DNA from: an uncultured Candidatus Saccharibacteria bacterium
GTDB taxonomy: Bacteria > Patescibacteriota > Saccharimonadia > Saccharimonadales > Saccharimonadaceae
NCBI GenBank assembly: GCA_947302125.1
Contig: CAMYUL010000003.1
Coordinates: forward strand, 1-64,000
Length of the DNA stretch: 64,000 bases
Direction of reading: 5' to 3'
Shown here: one piece after another, positions 31,737-41,245 of the stretch
Position numbering within the stretch: the stretch's first letter is position 1
Layout: each line of letters begins with the position of its first letter
The notes under the pieces: generated by a model
Database searches by the model: none
What the model was told of the DNA's origin: nothing
Seen by the model: the letters and a program-made list of their open reading frames with translations, nothing else
Position numbers and translations under genes: made by a program

Positions 31737-34223
31737 ATGATTGGTTTGAGGAAGCTTCCGGGAGGGAGCCATCATAAGGTATCTCTTATATCTTTGCTTC
31801 CTTTTTCTTTCAGTATTGGATTTATAGCATTGTTATGTCCATTGATTATCTCTTCTGCTATGGCTAGCAGCTCTGCCTCCGCAGAAAGTGTTGGTAGTTC
31901 TACTCTATCAGTAAGGGTAAAGGATGTTATCGCTATTCGTATCCTAGACGATACTGGGACTAGTAGCATTTCTACTCTTGGTATTGATATTGCTCCTACG
32001 CCTAATGGCTCTACGGTTACTAAGAATGCTATAGTAGACGTTGCTACTAGTAATGAGACTGGCTATACGCTATATATGGATAGTGACTATAAAGAAGATG
32101 GTACTTCTTCTTCTACTACTCCAGAAACTCAATTTAACTATACTACCGATCTTATCCATACTGATCCTACTGTAACTGTTACCATTCCTTCTTCTGTTCC
32201 ATCCTCTTCTTCCGATACTAACTTCTGGAACTACACTACTTCCTGGAACGATACCATTGGTACTGGATCAAACACTACTACCCTTACTGGTAGCACTCCT
32301 GCTACCGTTATCCCTACTCATGGCACTCCAGACACTATTAGAGATGACGTTACGGAGCCTAGTGACTCCTCTATGACTACTATTGGTATTAATGTTAATG
32401 TGGATAATGATATTCCATCGGGCACCTATAAAAACAAGTTAGTCTTTACAGCTGTAGCTAATGAGCTTCCACCAGCTCTTCCAGACTTCTGGACCATCGC
32501 CACTATGCAAGAAATGACTCCAGAAGTCTGTGCTTCAGTCTACACTCCAAACAATACTGTCTCCATGACTGACGAATACATCATCGACAAATCTAGAGCT
32601 CTAGCTGGAGATTACACCGTAACTAGCGACAACTCCTCCCCACTCGTTCCAGAAGTCACCTTACTAGACGACCGTGACGCTGACGGTACTGGTACCAAGA
32701 AGAGCTACAAAGTCAGAAAACTAGCAGATGGCAACTGTTGGATGGTAGATAACCTAGAATACGACCTAGTAGGTCTCTACAACAATGGTAAACGTGGCAT
32801 CGGCTCTAAGAATGACGGTTCTACCTTCGAGATGACCGACGCTAACCTCGCAACTGGTGTAGGTGGCTACTATACCACCACGACAAATCAAGCCAACTAC
32901 GTCCTTAATTCTAACACTAAGTCGCTGACTAATATCACTAAAAACAGCTACCTCGGAAATACCACTAGCCAAGCTGAGTACTACTACAACTGGACCGCAG
33001 CCACTGCTGGCCAAGGGTCCATGAGTAATACTACAGAAGGTGTTTCCATCGATGGCTCCATTTGTCCAGCTGGCTGGAGACTCCCTACTAACTATACTGA
33101 CATTACTAACCGAAACATCAGCTGGGGCGCTCTTACTGACACTTATCTAGGTATTACGGTAAGTACTGATACTGCCACCGGCTACCAAACCCTAGAGCAA
33201 TACCCAATTAACCTTTACCGCGCCGGCGCCGTATACTCTGGCAGCCAGGACTATACCACACGCGGTTACTATTGGTCTTCTACGATCAATAATGCTAACC
33301 GCGGCTATTCTATGGCCTACTTCACATCAAGTATCTGGCCTCAGAACTACAATCTTAAAAGCTTTGGTAGCCAAATACGCTGTGTAGCCCCAGCTAAGAA
33401 AACCTTCTGGACTATCAACACTATGCAAGAAATGACCCCTGATATCTGTGCCACCGCTACTCTTCCAAGCACTTCCGCCACCGTAGCCGACACCGACGGC
33501 AGCCATGATGGCGACAGCTCCTATGTCCCACAGCGCACAATCATTGATGCTCGCGATAATAACGACTACACTATCCGTAGACTCGCCGATGGCAACTGCT
33601 GGATGATCGTTAATCTCAGATTCCGCCTTACCTCCGGGCAAACCTTGACTAGCGACACGACCGACCTCAACTCTCGTAGTTCCTGGACGCCGAGCGCCAC
33701 CACTCAAAATGGCACCAACGCCGTCTGGGATTCTAATGTCACCGAACATTCATACATAGATAGTACGGTTCTAACCGACGGGGACGGCGCCTCTCAGTAT
33801 GTTGGCGCTAAGTATAACTGGTATACCGCCACAGCAATGTCCGGCAATCAATCAACTGGGAGTAGCGGCTCAGAAGTCGCTCCAGATTCTATCTGTCCTA
33901 AAGGCTGGAAACTCCCACCATCCTCATCAACTTACCCTCATTCATATTCTGGCCTCTTTAATACCTATGGCCTCAGCGGCTCAACCCTCATGACAGCCAC
34001 TGGCAAATTCCCATTCTCCTACATCTTCTCTGGCTGGTACCAGCCAGACCAAGGTAGACCAAACGGTATGACTAACAACTTTACCGAGGTTTGGTCGTCC
34101 GAGGCGCTCTCCTCTACCTACGCCTATTACTTTGGCCGCAATAACTCAGTCAACACGGCATCCCCAGCCGCCGACGATACACCTAAATCCTACGGCTTCG
34201 TAGTCCGCTGCGTCAACCGCTAG
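31737..34223 (+). CDS. Secreted surface protein with two FISUMP-type domains (copy 2)
   Basis: An 828-residue paralogue of the 8687-10804 protein. The first ~120 residues (signal peptide and start of the beta-rich domain) and the PTHGTPDTIRDD block near 205-240 are almost identical to copy 1. A Ser/Thr-rich insert (about 120-200) and the two FISUMP-type domains (about 285-555 and 560-828) differ. Domain hallmarks: LADGNCWMVDNLEYDL, ICPAGWRLPT, YYWSST and IRCVAPA, then LADGNCWMIVNLRF, ICPKGWKLPP and VVRCVNR. It would be a surface adhesin-like protein. Copies 1 and 2 form a ~23-kb inverted pair. It is convergent with polA, only 16 bases apart. Confidence 0.85.
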   Translation: MIGLRKLPGGSHHKVSLISLLPFSFSIGFIALLCPLIISSAMASSSASAESVGSSTLSVRVKDVIAIRILDDTGTSSISTLGIDIAPTPNGSTVTKNAIVDVATSNETGYTLYMDSDYKEDGTSSSTTPETQFNYTTDLIHTDPTVTVTIPSSVPSSSSDTNFWNYTTSWNDTIGTGSNTTTLTGSTPATVIPTHGTPDTIRDDVTEPSDSSMTTIGINVNVDNDIPSGTYKNKLVFTAVANELPPALPDFWTIATMQEMTPEVCASVYTPNNTVSMTDEYIIDKSRALAGDYTVTSDNSSPLVPEVTLLDDRDADGTGTKKSYKVRKLADGNCWMVDNLEYDLVGLYNNGKRGIGSKNDGSTFEMTDANLATGVGGYYTTTTNQANYVLNSNTKSLTNITKNSYLGNTTSQAEYYYNWTAATAGQGSMSNTTEGVSIDGSICPAGWRLPTNYTDITNRNISWGALTDTYLGITVSTDTATGYQTLEQYPINLYRAGAVYSGSQDYTTRGYYWSSTINNANRGYSMAYFTSSIWPQNYNLKSFGSQIRCVAPAKKTFWTINTMQEMTPDICATATLPSTSATVADTDGSHDGDSSYVPQRTIIDARDNNDYTIRRLADGNCWMIVNLRFRLTSGQTLTSDTTDLNSRSSWTPSATTQNGTNAVWDSNVTEHSYIDSTVLTDGDGASQYVGAKYNWYTATAMSGNQSTGSSGSEVAPDSICPKGWKLPPSSSTYPHSYSGLFNTYGLSGSTLMTATGKFPFSYIFSGWYQPDQGRPNGMTNNFTEVWSSEALSSTYAYYFGRNNSVNTASPAADDTPKSYGFVVRCVNR

Positions 34224-34239
34224 CTAAACCTAAAAATTT

Positions 34240-36753
34240 CTACAATTCGCCCCAGTTTTCACCACTGGTCACTTCTACCGCCAGCTTAATATCAAGCTCC
34301 GGCGCAATTCCCTCCATCGTCTCACGTAGGATCTTAGACACCTCACCAGCCTGCGCAGCATCACATTCTACAATCAATGAATCATGCACCTGCAAAATCA
34401 GCTCTGCCCCCTCAGGAAGTAATGCATCCACCTTAATCATCGCCCGCTTCATTAGGTCCGCTTCCGTTCCCTGAATCGGCATATTCTGCGCCGCCCGCTC
34501 TGCCGCCTGGCGCACCACAAAGTTCGCCGACTTCACATCCGGCGTTGGCCTACGACGTCCATAGTACGTCTCCACATAGCCCTCTTCACACGCCTGCTTC
34601 AAAATCTGATCTAGGTAATCACGAATCGGTTTCCTCACCGCAAAATAGTCATCAATAAATTGCTTCGCCTCATACACTGGCATGCCAGTTGCATCCGCCA
34701 AACCCTTTGCGCTCATCCCATACATCACGCCGAAATTAATCGTCTTCGCCGCACGACGCTGCTTCTTCGTCACTTGCTCAAACGGCACGTTGAACACATC
34801 CGAAGCCGTCTTTGTATGAATATCTATGCCTGAGTTAAAGTCGGCAATCAGCGCTTTGTCCCCAGATAGCACTGCCGCCAAGCGCAACTCAAACTGCGAA
34901 TAATCCGCCGACACCAGCACCTTGCCAGCATCTGCCACAAATCCCGTCCGGATTCTCCGCCCCTCTTCCGTCCGCACTGGAATATTCTGCAAATTCGGCG
35001 CCACCGACGACAATCTCCCCGTCGCCGTCACATTTTGCGTAAATGTCGTATGGATCTTATCTTCCTTATCCGTAATCTGCAAGAACGGTGCAATATAGGT
35101 CGACAGCAGCTTCGCCGCCTCGCGATATTCCATAATTTTTGCTATCACCGGATGCGCCTCGCGCAGCTTGTCTAGCTCCTTTGCACCCGTCGAGTACCCA
35201 CGCGAAGTCTTCTTGATTCCCTTCGTCGGCAGCATCAATTTCTCAAACAGCACTTCAGAAAGTTGCAATGGTGAATTTACATTAAACTGCATCCCAGCTG
35301 ATTCATAAATCTCTTGCTCAAGCCCGGACACATATTTTTCATACTCAGAAAGTAGCTCCTCAAAATACTTTCTAGAAATCTTAATGCCGTGCTTTTCCAT
35401 CTTATATAACACTGGGATTAATGGCAAATCGTAGTCAAAATAAATCTGCGACAATTTCGGAATCTTAGAAAGCTCAACTAAAGCCTCCTTCGCCTTCTGC
35501 TTATTTTCCGCTTCATCGTCAAATGCAAATTCACCTTGCCTGCTCGTCTCCTCAACGTTAGTCCTTCTCAAAGGATTGATTAAAAACTCCGCCTGATCAA
35601 TGTCAAAATATTTCGCCTCGCCACGCAAGATCTTCTTCGCCACCTCTGGATTAGCATGCATCTTCGCCTTAATATCCGGTGCAATAACATACTCATCAAG
35701 ATCAATATCTATTGCAACATTACCACCTGCACCATCATCCACACCACCATCCGCATTGTCATTCACACCACCAGCGCCACCAGTCTCACCATCTGCACCA
35801 TTCCCTTCATCCGACTCTACAATCTTAAAATCTGTCATTCTCCCGTCCGTCAGCTTCGCAATTTCCGCCTTAAATTTCCGGAGCACCGAGTTAAATTCCA
35901 AGTTAGAAAGTGCCTTCTCGATTCTTGGAACGTTTACGATCAAATCCGGCACCTCATCTAACGATACTGGCGCATCGGTCATAATTTTTCCAAGCTCATA
36001 CGACATAAATGCACTATCCTTGCCGGCAGAAAGCTTAGAAATTACACCCGGCTTTGCATCAAGCGTCCCCTTATCTAGCGCTTCATAAATCCCCTTCACG
36101 GAGCCATATTCATTTAGCAGTGCCACCGCCGTCTTCTCGCCAATACCCGGTACGCCCGGAATGTTATCCGAAGCATCGCCTTTTAGCGCCTTCAGGTCGA
36201 GGAACTGTGACTTTAATATCCCGTATTTTTCTTCCACCGCCGGCACATCCATCTCCTCAAGATCAGAAAAGCCCTTGAGCAAGCGATACATTCTCGTGTT
36301 ATCGTCCACGATTTGTAGCATATCAAGATCGGAAGACACGATCACCGTGTCCCATTCGCAAACACCATTTTCATCCAACTCTTTATCAGCCTGCAACGCC
36401 AATGTGCCGATAATATCATCCGCCTCATAGTCGTCACACTCCAAGAATCCCCAACCCAGTGCCGCAATCAGCTCGCGCAGCAGCGGAATCTGCGTAAAGA
36501 AATCCTCTGGCGGCTTCACCCGTCCAGCCTTATAGTCCGGATAAATTTCGCGACGCTTCCTAATTGAAGTCTTTGCCTTATCCCAGGCTACCACCACCTT
36601 ATCTGGCTGCAATTCCCGCACAATTTCTAACGCGATTACTGCGAAACCATACACTCCGCCCGTCGGCGTTCCATCCGACTTAGAAAGCGCTCCCATCGCA
36701 TAATAACCTCGATAGAAAACACTTTTTCCATCGATGATTACTAGCTTCTTCAT
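34240..36753 (-). CDS. polA: DNA polymerase I
   Basis: Repair and Okazaki-processing polymerase, 837 residues. N-terminal 5'-3' nuclease domain (1-300: DGKSVFYRGYYA, ECDDYEADDIIGTLA, SSDLDMLQIV, GDASDNIPGVPGIGEKTA). C-terminal polymerase domain (about 440-837) has motif A ADYSQFELRLAA, motif B RRAAKTINFGVMYGMS and motif C LQVHDSLIVE. The middle (about 310-430) is short and carries a Gly/Asp-rich stretch; the DxE and other residues of 3'-5' proofreading are not seen. AAGGAT precedes the ATG, ten bases after the CoaE-like gene, so the two form an operon. Confidence 0.97.
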   Translation of the reverse strand: MKKLVIIDGKSVFYRGYYAMGALSKSDGTPTGGVYGFAVIALEIVRELQPDKVVVAWDKAKTSIRKRREIYPDYKAGRVKPPEDFFTQIPLLRELIAALGWGFLECDDYEADDIIGTLALQADKELDENGVCEWDTVIVSSDLDMLQIVDDNTRMYRLLKGFSDLEEMDVPAVEEKYGILKSQFLDLKALKGDASDNIPGVPGIGEKTAVALLNEYGSVKGIYEALDKGTLDAKPGVISKLSAGKDSAFMSYELGKIMTDAPVSLDEVPDLIVNVPRIEKALSNLEFNSVLRKFKAEIAKLTDGRMTDFKIVESDEGNGADGETGGAGGVNDNADGGVDDGAGGNVAIDIDLDEYVIAPDIKAKMHANPEVAKKILRGEAKYFDIDQAEFLINPLRRTNVEETSRQGEFAFDDEAENKQKAKEALVELSKIPKLSQIYFDYDLPLIPVLYKMEKHGIKISRKYFEELLSEYEKYVSGLEQEIYESAGMQFNVNSPLQLSEVLFEKLMLPTKGIKKTSRGYSTGAKELDKLREAHPVIAKIMEYREAAKLLSTYIAPFLQITDKEDKIHTTFTQNVTATGRLSSVAPNLQNIPVRTEEGRRIRTGFVADAGKVLVSADYSQFELRLAAVLSGDKALIADFNSGIDIHTKTASDVFNVPFEQVTKKQRRAAKTINFGVMYGMSAKGLADATGMPVYEAKQFIDDYFAVRKPIRDYLDQILKQACEEGYVETYYGRRRPTPDVKSANFVVRQAAERAAQNMPIQGTEADLMKRAMIKVDALLPEGAELILQVHDSLIVECDAAQAGEVSKILRETMEGIAPELDIKLAVEVTSGENWGEL

Positions 36754-36762
36754 ATCAAATCC

Positions 36763-37335
36763 TTAGAATTCAATTTCCTTCAAAATGTCAGCAATCTTAT
36801 TCTGCATATCAAGCACTGTGCCGTCATTTAGTACATAATAATCTGCCGCTGCAATTGGGCCGCCCTTCTCCAGGTTCTCAATTTCCGAACGATCGCGCTC
36901 CTGAATTTCTTCGGCGTTAAATGGTCTTTCTGGACGCACCGCCACGCGCTTATAACGCAATTTCTTTGGCACTACTACAGCAAGAAAAGTTAACGCACCT
37001 GGAAACTCGTGCTTCAAAGTTTTATACTCGGTCCAAGAGTACACACCATCAAGTACGATTCTCTTCTGCCCAGCAGCGATCAAGCCCTTCACTTCCTCAA
37101 TCACCTGACGCACAACCCAATCCTTACCTTCAGTCTCACGAATCATCTCTCTAAAGTCACGCTCAGAATCTGGAGTCCGCTCTACGCCGCGCTTCTCCAT
37201 CTCCTTATAAATCATCCCCCCAAAGTAAACTTTTGGATAGCCTTTTGCCGTTAGGTAATCAACTGCCACCGACTTCCCGGAACCAGACATCCCAACAACA
37301 GCAATAATTTTCACATTTTCAATCTTTTCACTCAT
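36763..37335 (-). CDS. CoaE-like P-loop kinase
   Basis: A 190-residue P-loop protein with Walker A GMSGSGKS (residues 15-22), YFGGMIYKEMEKRG, and LDGVYSWTEY. The layout resembles dephospho-CoA kinase-like and UPF0200 adenylate-kinase-related proteins. It could be the last step of CoA synthesis, but the exact substrate is uncertain. TATAAT (37342-37347) lies six bases before ATG, so the message is leaderless. A hairpin repeat begins just upstream of the promoter. Translationally linked to polA downstream. Confidence 0.6.
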   Translation of the reverse strand: MSEKIENVKIIAVVGMSGSGKSVAVDYLTAKGYPKVYFGGMIYKEMEKRGVERTPDSERDFREMIRETEGKDWVVRQVIEEVKGLIAAGQKRIVLDGVYSWTEYKTLKHEFPGALTFLAVVVPKKLRYKRVAVRPERPFNAEEIQERDRSEIENLEKGGPIAAADYYVLNDGTVLDMQNKIADILKEIEF

Positions 37336-37363
37336 ACGTTTATTATAACATAGTACACCGAGA

Positions 37364-37541
37364 GTTTAATAGTTTATAAAATTCGTCAGTGCATATCAAG
37401 GCTGAATTGAAGTCAAAATGACAAAGTTTAATAGTTTATGAAATTCGTCAGTGCATATCAAGGCTGAATTGAAGTCAAAATGACAATGAAATGTCATTTT
37501 GACAATTCACCTTGCACTGACAATTTTATAAACTATTAAAC
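37364..37541. repeat. Hairpin repeat family B, copy 2 (arm type II, loop type 2, half duplicated)
   Basis: GTTTAATAGTTTAT... pairs with ATAAACTATTAAAC at the right end (37528-37541). The core matches copy 1, with GTCAGTGCA/TGCACTGAC instead of GTCAATGCA/TGCATTGAC and loop ATGAA. The left half occurs twice in tandem with a 62-base period (37364 and 37426). It lies ~30 bases beyond the stop of the glycosyltransferase at 37573 on the minus strand and directly abuts the CoaE-like promoter. Confidence 0.9.
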
Positions 37542-37572
37542 TTATTACTTACTATTTACTACTTATCACTTA

Positions 37573-39249
37573 CTACTTCTTAACAACTTTCCGTGTAACA
37601 TCAAAATTCTCCATATAATGCGCCGTCATAAGCCTCGTCTGCGCATAAAACGCCACAAACGACTGATAGATAATTGCAACTAGTGGCGAGAAAATCCACT
37701 GCAACACCATCCCCACAGACTTCATCTTGTTATATCGCTTTGGTCTTGGCGGAAGCATCCTTAGCGACATAAAGATCGTCACCATCAAGCCGACCATCGC
37801 ACCAAGCTGAATCCACGATACAGTATTTGGCAAATTATAGGTCAGAAGATCCCTGGTCTGCAAGTTAAATAGCCTTGGAATCCAGCCACCAAATGCCACC
37901 ATCGGCGACATCGCCGCAAGCGTTACGTGTCCGTCTAACAGCCGCCAAAACTTCGGGAACAAGATCCAAAGCGACATTCTGCGTCTCTCTGGATTAATCA
38001 TCCTATCACCTACATAAGCCACATCACTCGCGCCATAGTCCCACCGCCTTAGCTGCACAAATTGCGCCTTCAAGGTCTTACAGAACGTCTCTGCAATCAC
38101 TGCATCTTGATACATTGGCACCTTAATCGACAGCACCTCGTACTTGCCCCGGAAATGAAACAGCGACCGCCAATATTGATGTCCATCTTCCACAATCGTC
38201 CTCTTACTCCAGAAATCCATTTCCGAAAGCGCATCCATCGGCTGTGAGTGCGAAGCAAAATTTCGAAGCAGATGTGGCCTCTTCACGTTAATCACGTTGA
38301 AGAACGAATTAGATACCGCAATCACACGCATTGGCGCCGAAGCATCCCAAATATTATTCATAAATAGCGACACCGGCTGAAATGCCATTCGCTTACGATC
38401 TTCATGCACAATGTATTCATATGCCACATAGTCCAAATATTTCGGGCTCATTCTATTGTCCGAATCAAGCGACGTCACCACCACATGTTCTAATGGAATA
38501 TGCTTTTTGAACAAATATTTTTCCAAAAACTTACCCGCATAAGTCAAATTCGGCCCCTTGCCCTTAATTTCCTTCGGCAATCCATCCGGATGCTTCACCG
38601 CCATAAAATCATAGAATGTCCCCTTAAATTTCTCTTGCAGCTCTAGCGCCCTCTTCTCCATATCCGGACCGCCCCGTTCCTCATATCCGAGTACAAAAAT
38701 TATTCGCTCATTCGGAAATTCCGTATCACGCACCGCCTCAACCGTTGGCAACAGTGTCTCCATTCCCTCGTCATACGCCACCATAATCACTGCATGATAG
38801 ATTTTATCCGGATCCGGAAAATCTTTTGGCGACACCGACATCTCGCGCAAATTCTCGATATGCTCGTCAATATTAAATTCTTTCTCTACCGGTTTCTTCT
38901 TTTTTACTAGGCTAGCCGCAGTTTTTACGCCAATTTCTCCTCTGAGCGTCTCAAAATTCCCGTGCGGATCCTTAAGATCGGCTAATCTCTGGTGCCAATC
39001 CACTTTCATTGCCCGCTGAATCTCGTTATACCCCTGTACTGTCCTTACTGCCACCCCCACAGCCTTCACCAAGGTAATTGTAATAATGATTAACAGATAA
39101 ATCGCCCCAAGCGTTGGCGACACAATCGACAATACTATCAACAACAAAATCATCGCATACGACAATGCTCCCGGCAAAATTTCAAAAAACCGGTACGTTG
39201 GCGTCCGTTTTCCAAGTGGTAGCTCTAAATCATCATCCTTCTTGATCAT
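37573..39249 (-). CDS. Membrane glycosyltransferase, GT2-like
   Basis: A 558-residue protein with two N-terminal hydrophobic segments (about 23-70), a cytoplasmic GT-A domain (about 140-390) and at least three C-terminal membrane helices. The GT-A domain contains VTSLDSDNRMSP, the DxD-like metal and nucleotide-sugar site, then MDALSEMDFWSKRTIVEDGHQYWR with the ED acceptor motif. The architecture resembles processive glycosyltransferases that polymerise and extrude sugar chains. It lies at the 3' end of the polysaccharide cluster. AGGGGTGG precedes the ATG. A hairpin repeat lies just after its stop. Confidence 0.85.
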   Translation of the reverse strand: MIKKDDDLELPLGKRTPTYRFFEILPGALSYAMILLLIVLSIVSPTLGAIYLLIIITITLVKAVGVAVRTVQGYNEIQRAMKVDWHQRLADLKDPHGNFETLRGEIGVKTAASLVKKKKPVEKEFNIDEHIENLREMSVSPKDFPDPDKIYHAVIMVAYDEGMETLLPTVEAVRDTEFPNERIIFVLGYEERGGPDMEKRALELQEKFKGTFYDFMAVKHPDGLPKEIKGKGPNLTYAGKFLEKYLFKKHIPLEHVVVTSLDSDNRMSPKYLDYVAYEYIVHEDRKRMAFQPVSLFMNNIWDASAPMRVIAVSNSFFNVINVKRPHLLRNFASHSQPMDALSEMDFWSKRTIVEDGHQYWRSLFHFRGKYEVLSIKVPMYQDAVIAETFCKTLKAQFVQLRRWDYGASDVAYVGDRMINPERRRMSLWILFPKFWRLLDGHVTLAAMSPMVAFGGWIPRLFNLQTRDLLTYNLPNTVSWIQLGAMVGLMVTIFMSLRMLPPRPKRYNKMKSVGMVLQWIFSPLVAIIYQSFVAFYAQTRLMTAHYMENFDVTRKVVKK

Positions 39250-39270
39250 AATAAACCACCCCTATTTTCT

Positions 39271-39678
39271 TTATCCTTCTCCGAGTAGCCTCACTAGAAT
39301 AATAAATGCCATGACTATTAGCATCACACTAATCCCGACAAACGCTTTCGCAATTCCCTCCCCGCGCCTTTCGTACAGTCTCATCGCTACTAGGCTATGC
39401 ATCACCCCTACAATTATTGCAAAAACTGGGAAAATCAGCATCGTTACCCACTTGCCGGTGCGATATCCACCACCGTTCTGCATTTCTACGAGATCTCCTC
39501 CAGCAAAACTACCGAAGTCGCCGTATCCAGTATTCACGCTAGCCGAAGTTGGCCGCAAATTTACCAAGGAGAAAACTAGAAAGACTAGCGAAATAATCAT
39601 CAAGAATATCATCCCCCCAAAAAGCCCTTTGTGCTCTTTGTAAATCTCTTTAAAAATATCAGAAAATTTCTTCTTCAT
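39271..39678 (-). CDS. Small membrane protein, unknown
   Basis: A 135-residue protein with three hydrophobic segments (about 20-40, 70-95 and 110-130) and a Lys-rich N-terminus; no family recognised. The ATG at 39684 lies only two bases from the TATAAT box (39687-39692), so the ATG at 39678, eight bases after the box, is the likely start of a leaderless message. It sits between the GT2 and cpsB genes and may belong to the polysaccharide system. Confidence 0.6.
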   Translation of the reverse strand: MKKKFSDIFKEIYKEHKGLFGGMIFLMIISLVFLVFSLVNLRPTSASVNTGYGDFGSFAGGDLVEMQNGGGYRTGKWVTMLIFPVFAIIVGVMHSLVAMRLYERRGEGIAKAFVGISVMLIVMAFIILVRLLGEG

Positions 39679-39687
39679 TCTCATTAA

Positions 39688-40458
39688 TTATACCATAGAA
39701 AGTATAATTTTCCGAGGATTATCAACAAGAAGTTCTTCTGCTTTTCTTGCATCCTTTAAGATATGAACCAGCTTCTTTTCCGTCATGTCGAGCATGTATT
39801 CGTCTGTGGTTTTGTGGATATCAGACGCCAAGCAAAATATCTTGCCGTCAACCAACATCTTCCTCAAGGTCTTCTCTGCCCTCTTGCCGTATTTTCCGAT
39901 CAAAGCTAGATAGTCTCCCTGAAGCACGCAGCCCATCCTAATAAAGTCATCAAAATAACGCGGGTTATTCTGCGCGTATATATACCTTTCCGGATGCGCA
40001 ATCACTGGGATAAATCCTCTCTGCACCAGCGAAAATAGTGTAGAATACGCGCTCTTATCCTCAGTCCCCACCGGCAATTCTACTAACACATATTTTCCGC
40101 TATTCAGTGTAGACAACTCATAAATCTTCCCCGAAGCAGCGTGCGGATTCGCCGGCATCACCTGCGCGTTCTCATAAGCCGACAACATTTCCGGAAGCTC
40201 CTGGTCAATATAAATCTCGTTTCCAAGATATAGGCGTACCGCGATCCCTGCCTGTTTAGCCTTCTCGCGAAGCTCCATCAAAAGCTTCCATTTTGTAACA
40301 TTGTCAGCGTTATACTTTGTTCCAGAAATGTAGTGCGGCGTCAAAATGATATCTGTTACGCCCGCTTTTTCAGCCTTCCGTAACATGTACAGGCTGTCTT
40401 CAAAACTTTTTGACCCGTCATCAATCCCAGGTAATATATGGCAGTGTACATCGATCAT
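39688..40458 (-). CDS. CpsB/YwqE-type PHP tyrosine phosphatase
   Basis: A manganese-dependent PHP-fold phosphatase that removes phosphate from the CpsD kinase. The 256-residue protein begins MIDVHCHILPGIDDGSKSFEDS, the family signature, with later metal-binding motifs TPHYISG, NEIYID, AHPERY and ASDIHK. It lies three bases after the kinase gene, so synthesis of kinase and phosphatase is coupled. Confidence 0.93.
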   Translation of the reverse strand: MIDVHCHILPGIDDGSKSFEDSLYMLRKAEKAGVTDIILTPHYISGTKYNADNVTKWKLLMELREKAKQAGIAVRLYLGNEIYIDQELPEMLSAYENAQVMPANPHAASGKIYELSTLNSGKYVLVELPVGTEDKSAYSTLFSLVQRGFIPVIAHPERYIYAQNNPRYFDDFIRMGCVLQGDYLALIGKYGKRAEKTLRKMLVDGKIFCLASDIHKTTDEYMLDMTEKKLVHILKDARKAEELLVDNPRKIILSMV

Positions 40459-40461
40459 TTT

Positions 40462-41244
40462 TTATTTCGAATAATATTCATCTGCGTAATAAGAAGAATA
40501 AGATCCGCCCTTCACCTTAGCCTTATTAATTACCACCCCAGATATTTTCGAATTAACCTTTTCAAAACTCTTTTTAACGCTTTCCAACTCTTCAATCTTA
40601 GTCTTCGCGTTAGAGACACAGACAACATTTATATCACTATATTTAGACATCACGAGTGCGTCGGAAAGACCAAGCGCTGGAGGACAGTCGATGATCACAA
40701 GATCATACTGATCACGCAAACTATTAATCAACCTACGGTTATTTTCAGAAGAAATTAACTCTAGTGGATTTGGAGGAGTAGGACCAGCTGGCAATAGATA
40801 CACGCTCGGCACGCGAGTCTGTCTGATATACATCTCTGGCCTGATAAATGCCATCATTCCAGCATCGTCCATATCCTTATATTTCAAAATGTAATTGGAA
40901 TAACCAGCAGTTGGGTCGTTTACTACACCAAATATCTCATGCTGGCGACCTTTACGCATATCGCCATCGATAATCAATACTTTCTTGCCGTCCTGAGAAA
41001 ACGCAGTAGCAAGGTTAGCAGCGAGGAAGCTTTTACCATCACCAGATTCCGGGGACGTAATCAAAACTACCTTAGCCTCTTTCTCCACGGAGGAGAACAT
41101 TAGGTTAGTCTTAATGGATTTCACTGCCTCAGCGAAAGAGGACTTTGGATTAGATGCAACTACTAGATCCTCAATGCCGCCACGACGAGTACCGTCTTCA
41201 CGAGTCTTCTGCATAAATGGCAGGTTTTTAAAATCAATTTTCAT
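40462..41244 (-). CDS. CpsD/CapB-type tyrosine autokinase
   Basis: BY-kinase controlling polysaccharide chain assembly together with the CpsC-like membrane protein. 260 residues. Walker A SPESGDGKS near 66, Walker A' VLIIDGDMRKGRQHEIFG, Walker B LVIIDCPPALGLSDAL. The Tyr-rich tail GGSYSSYYADEYYSK supplies the autophosphorylation cluster. The start follows the cpsC-like gene by one base. Confidence 0.95.
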   Translation of the reverse strand: MKIDFKNLPFMQKTREDGTRRGGIEDLVVASNPKSSFAEAVKSIKTNLMFSSVEKEAKVVLITSPESGDGKSFLAANLATAFSQDGKKVLIIDGDMRKGRQHEIFGVVNDPTAGYSNYILKYKDMDDAGMMAFIRPEMYIRQTRVPSVYLLPAGPTPPNPLELISSENNRRLINSLRDQYDLVIIDCPPALGLSDALVMSKYSDINVVCVSNAKTKIEELESVKKSFEKVNSKISGVVINKAKVKGGSYSSYYADEYYSK

Positions 41245-41245
41245 A

